NCBI RefSeq assembly: GCF_030063195.1
Contig: NZ_JASISS010000008.1
Span: forward strand, 1 to 64,000
From: Cryobacterium sp. PH31-AA6
GTDB taxonomy: Bacteria > Actinomycetota > Actinomycetes > Actinomycetales > Microbacteriaceae
Length of the DNA: 64,000 nucleotides
Direction of reading: 5' to 3'
Shown: in pieces, positions 18,917 to 27,424 of the stretch
Layout: the number at the start of each line of letters is the position of its first letter
Position numbering within the stretch: position 1 is the stretch's first letter
Made by a program: the position numbers and the translations under genes
Notes under the pieces: model-generated
Databases searched by the model: none
Seen by the model: only the letters and a program-made list of their open reading frames with translations
Told to the model about the DNA's origin: nothing

Positions 18917-21907
18917 ATGATTCCCAGGAAGAGCATGAAGAAAGCAACCTCCTCCATCGTGACCGGGCTGTTGGCCGGCGGAGGGCTGGCCGTGCTGGTG
19001 GCACTCCTCGTGCCGGCCACGGCCGCGCAGGCCGCGACCGTGGCGTGCACCTCACCCGGTGACCTGTACGCGGTCTCTGGATCCGCGACGCTCGGGACCC
19101 AGACGGTGAACGTCTGGGGCTACAGCACCACGGCTGCCGGCGTGACCCGTCCCGGTGGGCCAACGCTGTGTGTCAACGCCGGCGACACGGTCACGATCAC
19201 ACTGCACAACCAGCTGACCGAGAACACAGCCCTGCTCTTCCAGGGGCAGGAGATGGTCCCGGACCGGACCGGCGCGGCACCTGGCACAGCCACGTCGTAC
19301 AGCTTCACGGCCAGCCGGCCCGGCACCTACCTCTACGAGGCGGGGCTCGTTCCCAACGGCCAGCACCAGGTGGCGATGGGCCTCTACGGCGCCCTGATCG
19401 TGCGTCCGGCGACGGCAAACCAGGCCTACGACGCGACGACCACCGCCTATGACGACGAGGCCGTCCTGGTGCTCAGCGAGATCGACCCGGCGCTCAACAA
19501 CGCCGCCGATCCGGCGGCCTTCGACATGCGCAAGTACGCTCCCCGGTACTCCCTGATCAATGGGAAGGCACACCCGGACACCGACCCGATTGCGGCGACG
19601 GCCCCGGGCAACAAGGTACTTCTGCGCTACGTCAATGCCGGCAATCAGTACCACTCGGTGGCATCGCTGGGCGCCGAACAGAGGATCATCGCGCTCGACG
19701 GTAGTCCGCTGAACTTCTCTCGTCGCTACGTCGCCGAAACCTTCGGTCCGGGCCAGACCGCGGATGCCATTGTCACCACCCCGGCCGCGATCACCCAGTT
19801 GAACCGGTTGGCGATCTACGACGGCGGCCTGCTGCTGCACAACAGCAACACGGCCGGCATCGGTGGGATGCTCACCTTCGTCACGGTCCCCGCCAGCGGA
19901 GTTGTTGAACCCGACACCACCGGACCGGTCACCAGCGCCCTCGCCTACACGGCCGGCACCCTGAACGCGACGATCGACGACACCGCCACGGGCGGGTCGG
20001 CCATCGTCGGCGGCGAGTACTTCATCGACACGGTGACGGGCGCGGGTACCCCGATGACGGGCAGTGGCGCCGGCAGTGTGAGTGTCACCGCTGCGTTGAT
20101 CATCCCGTCCGGTGAGCACATCGTCTACGTGCGTGGCCAGGACTCCGCCCTCAACTGGGGGGTCCTCAGCTCGGTGCTGGTCACCGGTGGCGACGCCACC
20201 GGCCCGACCACCAAGTCGCCGTCGCTGACGCCGAGCCTCACGAATGGTTCGGCTACCGCGGTCATCGCGGTGCACGCCACCGGGGACGACACCGCAACCG
20301 GCGGCTCGAACATCACCGCCGCCGAGTACTTCATCGACACCGTCGGCGCCGATGGTGCGGGAGCATCGTTGGCGGTCAACATTGCCGCACCCATCGCCAG
20401 CCTGGATGGCACGATCCCCGCCTCGACCTTGACCGCTTTGGCCGAGGGCACCCATCTCGTGTCGATCCACAGTCAGGACGCAGCCGGTAACTGGGGCGCC
20501 CCGACCACCATCATTCTGGTGATCGACAGGACCGCGCCCACCACGTCCGGCATCTCGGCAGCGCCGACACCCAACAACGGCACGCTGGCGTTCAACGGCG
20601 GCACCCCGGCCGTCCGGGTGACGGTTGGGAGCATGGCCGATCCGATCGTGGCCACGGTCAACAGCAACATCAGCGCGGCCGAGGCCTTCCTCGACACGGT
20701 CGGGGCAAACGGCGCCGGCATCGTCGTCCGGGCCACTGACGGTTCCTACAACAGCCCCGTGGAGGCCGGCTATGCCGACATCCCTCTGGCCACCGTCGCC
20801 CAGCTCGCGAACGGTAACCACACCATCTACGTCCACGCGAAGGACGCGGCCGGCAACTGGGGCCCGACGGCGACCACGACCCTGCTGATCGACAAGATCA
20901 AGCCTGAGGTCAGTCTCGTCAGCGCAACCCCCAACCCGACCCAGGGTGCCAGAACGGTGAACCTGACGGCGCAGGCAACGGACGGTCTCACGGCGGTCAG
21001 CCGCGGCGAGTGGTTCACCGGTGCCGACCCGGGCATCGGTAAAGCGACACCGATGACGGCCACCGGGACCGGCCCGTGGAGCCTGTCGACGCCGATCGAC
21101 GTCGGCAGTTGGAGTGAGGGCGCATATACCCTCACGGTGCGGGCGCGGGACGCGGCCGGCAACTGGAGTGCGAACGCCTCCACTGTGCTCCAGGTGACCG
21201 CGCCGCTGTCCTTCTCGACCTTTGGGAACACCAACCCGCCCGGCGTGCTCGGCACGGCCGATGATGCCGACATCTACGACTGGAGCGGCACCGCCTTCAG
21301 CCGGGCGATCGACGTCAGCGCCCCGCCGTACAACCTGCCGGGCAATGCCAACGTCGATGGCTTCGACCGGGTCGATGCCACCCACTTCTACCTCTCCTTC
21401 ACCGGCCAGGTGAACGTGCCCGGCCTCGGGAACGTGCAGGACGAGGACGTGGTGTTCTACAACGCGGGCACCTGGTCGCTCTACTTCGACGGCAGTGTGC
21501 ACGGTCTGGGCGGCAACAACAACCTGGACCTCGACGCGATCAGCGTCGTCGGGACAACGCTGTACTTCTCCACCCTGGGCAACTCAAACCCGCCCGGAGT
21601 GGGAGGTGCCGCCGACGACGCCGACATCTACGGCTGGAACGGCACCGCCTATAGCCGAGTAATCGACGCCAGCGCCGCGCCCTACAGTCTGCCGGGCAAC
21701 GCCAACGTGGACGGATTCGTACGGCTCGATGACACCCATTTCTATCTGTCATTCAGTGCGACCAACACGACGGTGCCGGTTCTGGGCGCGGTTCAGGATG
21801 AGGATGTCGTCTACTTCAACGCGGGCAGATGGTCGGTTTTCTTCGACGGCACCGCGCACGGCCTCACCGCCGACAACCTCGACGTGGACGCCTTCGATGT
21901 CCCGTAG
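18917..21907 (+). CDS. Secreted degenerate multicopper-oxidase-like protein with Ig-like modules and two C-terminal repeats
   Basis: A 996-residue exported protein with a signal peptide ending AAQA (about residue 38). Residues about 40-335 form a cupredoxin pair homologous to the previous protein, but nearly all copper ligands are gone (LLFQGQ for HWH, YEAGLVPNG for HCH, only isolated QYHS and LLLHNSN). Residues about 335-760 are Ig-like modules with repeated DAAGNWG and YFIDTVG motifs. Residues 763-996 are two copies of the repeat also found in the giant protein and the protease. This design suggests a structural or binding subunit, not an enzyme. It starts 20 bp after the previous stop, with GGAAGG upstream. 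Confidence 0.85.
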   Translation: MIPRKSMKKATSSIVTGLLAGGGLAVLVALLVPATAAQAATVACTSPGDLYAVSGSATLGTQTVNVWGYSTTAAGVTRPGGPTLCVNAGDTVTITLHNQLTENTALLFQGQEMVPDRTGAAPGTATSYSFTASRPGTYLYEAGLVPNGQHQVAMGLYGALIVRPATANQAYDATTTAYDDEAVLVLSEIDPALNNAADPAAFDMRKYAPRYSLINGKAHPDTDPIAATAPGNKVLLRYVNAGNQYHSVASLGAEQRIIALDGSPLNFSRRYVAETFGPGQTADAIVTTPAAITQLNRLAIYDGGLLLHNSNTAGIGGMLTFVTVPASGVVEPDTTGPVTSALAYTAGTLNATIDDTATGGSAIVGGEYFIDTVTGAGTPMTGSGAGSVSVTAALIIPSGEHIVYVRGQDSALNWGVLSSVLVTGGDATGPTTKSPSLTPSLTNGSATAVIAVHATGDDTATGGSNITAAEYFIDTVGADGAGASLAVNIAAPIASLDGTIPASTLTALAEGTHLVSIHSQDAAGNWGAPTTIILVIDRTAPTTSGISAAPTPNNGTLAFNGGTPAVRVTVGSMADPIVATVNSNISAAEAFLDTVGANGAGIVVRATDGSYNSPVEAGYADIPLATVAQLANGNHTIYVHAKDAAGNWGPTATTTLLIDKIKPEVSLVSATPNPTQGARTVNLTAQATDGLTAVSRGEWFTGADPGIGKATPMTATGTGPWSLSTPIDVGSWSEGAYTLTVRARDAAGNWSANASTVLQVTAPLSFSTFGNTNPPGVLGTADDADIYDWSGTAFSRAIDVSAPPYNLPGNANVDGFDRVDATHFYLSFTGQVNVPGLGNVQDEDVVFYNAGTWSLYFDGSVHGLGGNNNLDLDAISVVGTTLYFSTLGNSNPPGVGGAADDADIYGWNGTAYSRVIDASAAPYSLPGNANVDGFVRLDDTHFYLSFSATNTTVPVLGAVQDEDVVYFNAGRWSVFFDGTAHGLTADNLDVDAFDVP
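21203..21904 (+). repeat. Two copies of the shared C-terminal repeat (MCO-like protein)
   Basis: The copies start PLSFSTFG and TLYFSTLG and end DAFDVP. They show the ADDADIY, ANVDGF, HFYLSF and DEDVVFY/DEDVVYF blocks. The second copy is nearly identical over long stretches to copy 4 of the giant protein. Confidence 0.85.
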
Positions 21908-21967
21908 CAACGTCCGTCGGCAGGCCGGTAACCCCGGCAGGCCGGCTGGCGGAAGGAAGGCGACACC

Positions 21968-22492
21968 GTGATCACCGATATTCTGCCCGAGTCGAACACT
22001 GAGACCGGCACTGAAACCGGCACTGAAGCGGCCCCACAGCGACCCGGCCGCGGCCGGTTGATCGCGATCGTCGTGGTGGCCGTCCTTCTGCTCGGGGCAG
22101 GTGCCGCACGCGCCTGGTGGCCGGAACAGAAGGCCGACGTTCGCGCGGGAACCACGGCGGTCACGGCCGAGGGCATGGCCGCTCGCTACGGCATCAACGT
22201 CAACCTGATCGGCGTGACGGCGGCCGGCGGACTGATCGAGTTCCGCTACCAGGTCGTCGACCCGGACAAGGCCGACCGGATGATGCAGGACACCACGCTG
22301 CTTCCGATCGTGGTCGTCGAGGACTCCGGAGCGACCATGGTCATCTCCAGGCCCCACCACGCCGTCGATCCCCAGCTCGGCGGAACCTACTTCTTCCTGT
22401 TCGCCAACGCCCACAACGCCATCCATGCCGGGTCGCAGGTGACCCTGGTGATGGGAGACGCTCGGCTCGAGCACATCGTGGCCCAGGGATGA
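21968..22492 (+). CDS. Small membrane-anchored protein with extracytoplasmic His-containing domain
   Basis: A 174-residue protein with a GTG start. A short cytoplasmic Thr/Glu-rich tail is followed by one transmembrane segment (about residues 31-48: LIAIVVVAVLLLGAGAARAW) and an outside domain of about 120 residues. That domain contains RYGINVNLIGVTAAGGLIEF, ISRPHHAVDPQLGG and FANAHNAIHAG, so several histidines lie in the C-terminal half. I do not recognise a named family. Lying between the oxidase-like genes and copCD, with its stop overlapping the copCD ATG, it may be a copper or assembly factor for the secreted proteins. That role is inference. Confidence 0.8.
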   Translation: MITDILPESNTETGTETGTEAAPQRPGRGRLIAIVVVAVLLLGAGAARAWWPEQKADVRAGTTAVTAEGMAARYGINVNLIGVTAAGGLIEFRYQVVDPDKADRMMQDTTLLPIVVVEDSGATMVISRPHHAVDPQLGGTYFFLFANAHNAIHAGSQVTLVMGDARLEHIVAQG

Positions 22493-24363
22493 CCCGGCGC
22501 CGGCTCCGGGCGGGGAGCCGCGTGACCGCGATCCTGCTGGCCGCCATCGTCCTGCTCCTGTTTGGGGCATCGCCGGCTTGGGCCCACGGTGGGCTCGAGC
22601 GCTCCGACCCTCCCAACGGCGGGGTGGTGGCCGTCGGCAGAACCGCCCTCACCCTCTGGTATACGGAAGCCCTCGCCGCCAGCGCCAGCACCTTCGACCT
22701 CCAGACCACGGACGGTGTGCGGGTGGCCGTGACGGCATCCGTGTCCACAACGGACGGCGGGGGCATCGTTCGGCTCAGTACCAGAGCCCTCGCGAAGGGA
22801 ACCTATCGGCTGGACTGGAGGGTGCTTTCTGCGGAGGACGGTCACTCATCCAGCGGGACGGTGCTGTTCGGCGTCGGGGCACGCCCCGAGGTCGTTTCTT
22901 CCTCCGGCGCGGGAATCCCGGATGCTCCAGGACTGCTGCTTCGCTGGATCGACCTCTCTGCGATCATGCTCGTGATCGGCGCGTTGGCCGTCTCACGTCG
23001 CGTCTTCGTTTCGATGGGCGAGATGGGGGTCATTCTCCGCCGGCGCGCGATTTTCATCGGAGTGCTGGCTGCCGGCGTCGCGGTCGTCTCCGGAGCACTC
23101 ACCCCGTTTCTGCTCACCCCGCGCGGCGGGAGTTCGCTCGGGTCCTGGTACGACGCCACCTGGGTCACCCTGACCGTCACGCCATGGGGCCACCTGTGGC
23201 TGGCGCGAGAGATCGCGCTCGTGGTCACGGCGGGCGCCCTGTTCTGGTCGACTCGTTCGAGTCGCGCCGGCCGGTGGGTGCGGATAGCTGCCATCGCCCT
23301 GGCCGCAGTCGTCGGCCTGGAGGCGTGGGCCGGTCACGCTTCGACTCTGCCCAGCCGATCCGCTGTGGCTGCCTTTGCCTCCGCTTCCCACCTCGTCGCC
23401 GCTGGAGTATGGGCCGGCGGCCTCACCATCCTCGCCATCTGCCTGATCCCCCTGATGCGCCGCAATCGGGCCACACGTGGTCCGATCCTGGCTTCGGCGT
23501 GGCGTGCCTTCAGCCCGATGGCGGCGGTCGCAACCGTGGTCCTGCTGGCGTCCGGACTCTACGAGGCGGGTCGTCACCTCCCCGACCTGACCTCCGTGGG
23601 CTCGACCATCTACGGCGGCACCGTCGCGGGAAAACTGGTCCTGGTCGGCGTGGCACTGGCCATTGCCGGGATCAACACGCTGCTCGTCAATCCCCGGCTG
23701 GCCGCTCGGGTGGGACTCCTGCTCGGCAGACCCGTGGGCTGGGCACCGGTGCCGCTGCGCCGATTCAGCACCATTGTGGCCGCTGAGGTCCTCATCCTGG
23801 CCGTCGCGGTGGGTGGGGCGAGCCTGCTCACCACGGTTCCCACGGCCAGGGACATCGCCACGGCGACGAGGCAGACTGCCCCCCACACGTCCACCGTCGA
23901 TGGCCTCTTCGTCACCGTTGAGCAGCTGGCCGCCGGGCCGGCTCAGAGTCGCCTGATCGTGCGGGTCCGTTCGATCGTCAAGCTGGAGCAGGCACCCGTC
24001 ACCGTGGTCTCGGTCACCCTCGCCGGCCCGACCGGGACGATGACCAGCGTGCTACTCGAGCGGATCGAGCCCGGCCGATACGAGACAGAGACGGCCAAAC
24101 CGACTCCCGGCGTCTGGCAGGCATCCGTGGCCATGCAACGGGACGGCCTCCCAGCCGCGGTCACGCAGGTCGGCTGGACCGTCGACGCCGCGAGCCCCGA
24201 AGGCCCCAGCGTGCTTGAGGTCGTGACCTCCGTTCTGGCCATCCTGCTGCTCGCCGCGATGCTGGGCGCCGTCGGCTTCACCCGCCGCCAGAAGAACGCC
24301 CTGAGGCCGACAGCACGCCGTCCTGTCCTGGCATTGACTGAAGAAAGTGGGAGCCGACGATGA
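22489..24363 (+). CDS. CopC-CopD fusion copper-handling membrane protein
   Basis: A 624-residue protein. A signal segment ends in AWAHGGLERSDPPNGG, whose first residues after cleavage (AHG) match the N-terminal copper-binding histidine of CopC. A CopC fold runs to about residue 130 with the DGHSSSG histidine. Multiple transmembrane helices of CopD type follow (about 145-460: DLSAIMLVIGAL, HLWLAREI, WAGHASTLP, SHLVAAGVWAGGL), then an extracytoplasmic YtkA-like beta domain and a last helix. The family moves or binds copper at the membrane. It overlaps both neighbours by ATGA, so it is coupled to the copper-protein operon. Confidence 0.92.
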   Translation: MTRRRLRAGSRVTAILLAAIVLLLFGASPAWAHGGLERSDPPNGGVVAVGRTALTLWYTEALAASASTFDLQTTDGVRVAVTASVSTTDGGGIVRLSTRALAKGTYRLDWRVLSAEDGHSSSGTVLFGVGARPEVVSSSGAGIPDAPGLLLRWIDLSAIMLVIGALAVSRRVFVSMGEMGVILRRRAIFIGVLAAGVAVVSGALTPFLLTPRGGSSLGSWYDATWVTLTVTPWGHLWLAREIALVVTAGALFWSTRSSRAGRWVRIAAIALAAVVGLEAWAGHASTLPSRSAVAAFASASHLVAAGVWAGGLTILAICLIPLMRRNRATRGPILASAWRAFSPMAAVATVVLLASGLYEAGRHLPDLTSVGSTIYGGTVAGKLVLVGVALAIAGINTLLVNPRLAARVGLLLGRPVGWAPVPLRRFSTIVAAEVLILAVAVGGASLLTTVPTARDIATATRQTAPHTSTVDGLFVTVEQLAAGPAQSRLIVRVRSIVKLEQAPVTVVSVTLAGPTGTMTSVLLERIEPGRYETETAKPTPGVWQASVAMQRDGLPAAVTQVGWTVDAASPEGPSVLEVVTSVLAILLLAAMLGAVGFTRRQKNALRPTARRPVLALTEESGSRR

Positions 24364-27300
24364 GGAAGACACTCGCCGTGACCGCGTTGGTCGGGCTGTT
24401 GGTGGCGGGGCTCGCCCCGGCGGCGTCGGCACGAACCGGCATCACTTCGGGGACCGGCAGGCCGACCCCCGGTGTTCAGTCGGTCCTCGCCTCCGTTCCT
24501 CCCGGCGAGATGACCACCGTGGTCGTGACCCTGCGCGACCAGACCGACCTGAAGCGCGTCAGGGGTGCTACCCGTGCGGCGCGTCAGAAGGGCGCAATTC
24601 AGGAGCTGACGGCCACGGCGAATGCCTCGCAGGCGCCGATCCGAGCCCTGTTGCGCGTCCGGGCGACCCAGGGCAGGGTCGCCCGGATCACACCGTTCTG
24701 GGTCATCAACGGAATGTCGGTGACCGCCACCGCGGACGTCATCCAGGAGCTGGCGGCGCGCGCAGACGTTGCAAGCATCACCCCCGACCAGGTCGCGGTG
24801 GTGCCTGCCGTGACGGTCCCGGAAGCCAACATCGCCCAGGTCAGCGCTCCGGCCCTGTGGGACCTGGGCTTTTCCGGGCAGGGCGTGGTGGTGGCGAGCC
24901 TGGACAGTGGCGTGGACGGATCGCATCCGGACCTCGCCGGGCGATGGCGTGGTGGCACAAACAGCTGGTACGACCCATACGGCGAGCATCCCCTCACCCC
25001 CACTGACCTCTCCGGCCATGGAACGGGGACCACCGGTGTGATCGTCGGCGGCGACGCGGGCGGCACGTCGATCGGGATGGCCCCCGGCGCGAAATGGATC
25101 GCCGCAAAGATCTTCAACGACAGGGGCACGGCCACAGCCACGGCGATCCACCAGGCATTCCAGTGGGCGCTGGACCCCGACCACGATCCGAACACACCGG
25201 ACGCTCCCCAGATCGTGAACGGGTCCTGGTCGATCGGTGCCGGTCCCGGCTGCGACCTCTCGTTCCAACTGGACCTGCAGGCGTTGCGCGCGGCCGGGAT
25301 CCTGCCCGTCTTCGCCGCCGGAAACTACGGTTCGGGTGGTGCGACCAGCGTCAGTCCGGCCAACTACCCGGAGGCTCTGGCCGTCGGCGCGGTCAACGGC
25401 AGCGACGTGATCTACTCGTCCAGCAGCCGCGGGCCATCCACCTGCGGCGGGCGGACTGGGATCTTCCCTGACCTCGTCGCGCCAGGCGTCAACATCCGCA
25501 CCACCGACGGCTACGGCCTGTATCAGACGGCCTCTGGAACGTCGATGTCCGCACCGCAGGTCACCGGAGCACTGGCCCTGCTGATGGGTGCGATCCCCGG
25601 GCTCTCCGTGGACCAGTTGCAGGCCGCTCTCACCGGCACCGCCGTCGACCTCGGCACCTCCGGTCCGGACACCGCGTATGGTAACGGCCGGCTGAACGTT
25701 CTCGCCGCATACCAGTTGCTCAGGGGACAGCAGGACTTCGGAGTGGCGCTTACGCCGACCGAAGCCAGTTCGGTCCCCGGAGGCAGCGTGACGTACACCG
25801 TGCAGGTCACCCGGGCCTACGGCTTCGGCGGTGACATCTCCTTGTCGCTGTCCGGCCTGGGTGCGGCGCAGGCGGCCTGGACCTTCACCCCGGCGGTCTT
25901 ACCCGCGGGCTCGAACACCTCCCAGCTGCTGGTGTCCCCGTCGTCGGCGATTCCTCTCGGCGGCTACCCGTTGACGGTCACGGCCGGCAGCGGCACCATC
26001 AGCAGAACCGCCACAGCCACTCTCACCATTACAGCGCCCAACGCTGGGGACCTCACCGGTCCGGCAACCACAAACCTCACCCTGACTCCGAGTCCCACCA
26101 ACGGTTCGGCCGACGCCAGTCTGCACGCCACCGGCGACGACACCGCGAGCGGGGGCTCCAACATCGCGGCCGCCGAGTACTTCACCGACACCGTGGGCGC
26201 CGATGGGACGGGGACGGCGATGACCGTGGCCGCTGCCGCACCGACAGCCGGCCTGTACGCCACGATTCCCGCGGCGACCGTGAACACGCTGGCCGACGGC
26301 AGCCATGCCGTCTCCGTTCACACCCGGGACGCAGCCGGCAACTGGGGCCCGATGGCGACCACGAGCCTCCTGGTCGACAAGAGCGGACCCTCGGTCAGCG
26401 CGGTCACGGCCACGCTCAACCCGACCCTGGGTGCCACCTCGGTGAACCTGACGGCGCAGGCGACGGATGGTCTCACGGCAGTCAGTCGCGGCGAGTGGTT
26501 CACCGGCGGTGACCCGGGGGTGGGCAACGCGACACCGATGACGGTCACCGGTACCGGTCCGTGGAGTCTGGTCTCGACCCCGATCGACGTCAGCGGGTGG
26601 AGCGATGGCGCGTACTCCCTCACGGTGCGGGCCCGCGACGCGGCCGGCAACTGGAGCGTGAACGCCTCCACCGTGCTCCAGGTGAGCGGCCCGTTGTCGT
26701 TCTCGACATTCGGGAACTCCAACCCTCCGGGCGTGGGAGGCACGGCCGACGACGCGGACATCTACGACTGGAGCGGCACCGCCTTCAACCGGGTCGCCGA
26801 CGCCAGCGCTGCGCCGTACGGCCTGCCGGGTAACGCCAACGTCGATGGTTTCGACCGGGTCAGCCCCACGCAGTTCTACCTGTCGTTCAGCGCGGCCAAT
26901 ACGACTCTGCCGGGCCTGGGAGCGGTTCAGGACGAGGACGTCGTGTTCTACGACGCCGGCACCTGGTCGGTGTTCTTCGACGGCACCGCCCGCGGACTGA
27001 CTGCGGCGAACCAGGATCTGGATGCGATCAGCGTCGTCGGCGGAACCCTGTTCTTCTCGACGGTCGGGAACACAAACCCACCCGGTGTCACCGGGGCGGC
27101 CGACGATGCGGACATCTACAGCTGGAACGGCAGCGCATTCGCCCGGGTGTGGGATGCCTCCGCAAACGGATTGGCGGCCGGCGCCAACCTCGATGGCCTC
27201 GTCAGGGTCGACGCCACCCACTTCTACCTGTCCTTCAGTGCCGACACAACGGTGCCGGGCCTGGGAGCGGTGCAGGATGAGGACGTCCTGTACTACAACG

Positions 27301-27389
27301 CGGGCACGTGGTCGGTTTACTTCGACGGCACCGCTCACGGCCTCGGCGCCTCCGGAAACCTCGACGTGGACGCCTTCGATCTTCCGTAG
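24360..27389 (+). CDS. Secreted subtilisin-like serine protease with Ig-like module and two C-terminal repeats
   Basis: A 1009-residue S8 family protease. It has a signal peptide (1-24), an inhibitor I9-like propeptide (about 45-150) and a catalytic domain with D182 (SLDSGVDGSHPD), H220 (DLSGHGT), oxyanion N322 and S395 (GTSMSAP). An Ig-like tandem region (about 455-775) follows. Its TDGLTAVSRGEWFTGGDPG block is almost the same as in the protein at 18917-21907. Two copies of the operon's C-terminal repeat end the protein at DAFDLP. The ATG overlaps the copCD stop. It may process or be displayed with the other secreted proteins of the operon; this is inferred from the shared modules. Confidence 0.92.
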   Translation: MRKTLAVTALVGLLVAGLAPAASARTGITSGTGRPTPGVQSVLASVPPGEMTTVVVTLRDQTDLKRVRGATRAARQKGAIQELTATANASQAPIRALLRVRATQGRVARITPFWVINGMSVTATADVIQELAARADVASITPDQVAVVPAVTVPEANIAQVSAPALWDLGFSGQGVVVASLDSGVDGSHPDLAGRWRGGTNSWYDPYGEHPLTPTDLSGHGTGTTGVIVGGDAGGTSIGMAPGAKWIAAKIFNDRGTATATAIHQAFQWALDPDHDPNTPDAPQIVNGSWSIGAGPGCDLSFQLDLQALRAAGILPVFAAGNYGSGGATSVSPANYPEALAVGAVNGSDVIYSSSSRGPSTCGGRTGIFPDLVAPGVNIRTTDGYGLYQTASGTSMSAPQVTGALALLMGAIPGLSVDQLQAALTGTAVDLGTSGPDTAYGNGRLNVLAAYQLLRGQQDFGVALTPTEASSVPGGSVTYTVQVTRAYGFGGDISLSLSGLGAAQAAWTFTPAVLPAGSNTSQLLVSPSSAIPLGGYPLTVTAGSGTISRTATATLTITAPNAGDLTGPATTNLTLTPSPTNGSADASLHATGDDTASGGSNIAAAEYFTDTVGADGTGTAMTVAAAAPTAGLYATIPAATVNTLADGSHAVSVHTRDAAGNWGPMATTSLLVDKSGPSVSAVTATLNPTLGATSVNLTAQATDGLTAVSRGEWFTGGDPGVGNATPMTVTGTGPWSLVSTPIDVSGWSDGAYSLTVRARDAAGNWSVNASTVLQVSGPLSFSTFGNSNPPGVGGTADDADIYDWSGTAFNRVADASAAPYGLPGNANVDGFDRVSPTQFYLSFSAANTTLPGLGAVQDEDVVFYDAGTWSVFFDGTARGLTAANQDLDAISVVGGTLFFSTVGNTNPPGVTGAADDADIYSWNGSAFARVWDASANGLAAGANLDGLVRVDATHFYLSFSADTTVPGLGAVQDEDVLYYNAGTWSVYFDGTAHGLGASGNLDVDAFDLP
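26691..27386 (+). repeat. Two copies of the shared C-terminal repeat (protease)
   Basis: The copies start PLSFSTFG and TLFFSTVG, with ADDADIY, ANVDGF or ANLDGL, FYLSFS and DEDV(V/L) blocks. Copy 2 is shorter in the middle (ANGLAAGANLDG). The unit is the same as in two upstream proteins of the operon. Confidence 0.85.
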
Positions 27390-27407
27390 CCATCTACCTC
27401 GGATGGC
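27389..27407. terminator. Weak hairpin between convergent protease and kinase genes
   Basis: GCCATC-TACCTCG-GATGGC forms a 6-bp stem in the 35-bp gap between the protease stop and the convergent kinase stop. There is no T-run, so it is only a weak candidate for a bidirectional terminator. Confidence 0.3.
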
Positions 27408-27424
27408 GTCTTGACTCCGCGTGG

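Noticed and set aside
19052..21502. 816-codon minus-strand open frame opposite the MCO-like gene
   Set aside because: No family motif. The repetitive character only mirrors the plus-strand repeats.
9467..27389. Laccase or manganese oxidase operon as a firm call
   Set aside because: Copper ligands are incomplete in each single protein and no substrate evidence is visible, so a specific activity is not claimed.
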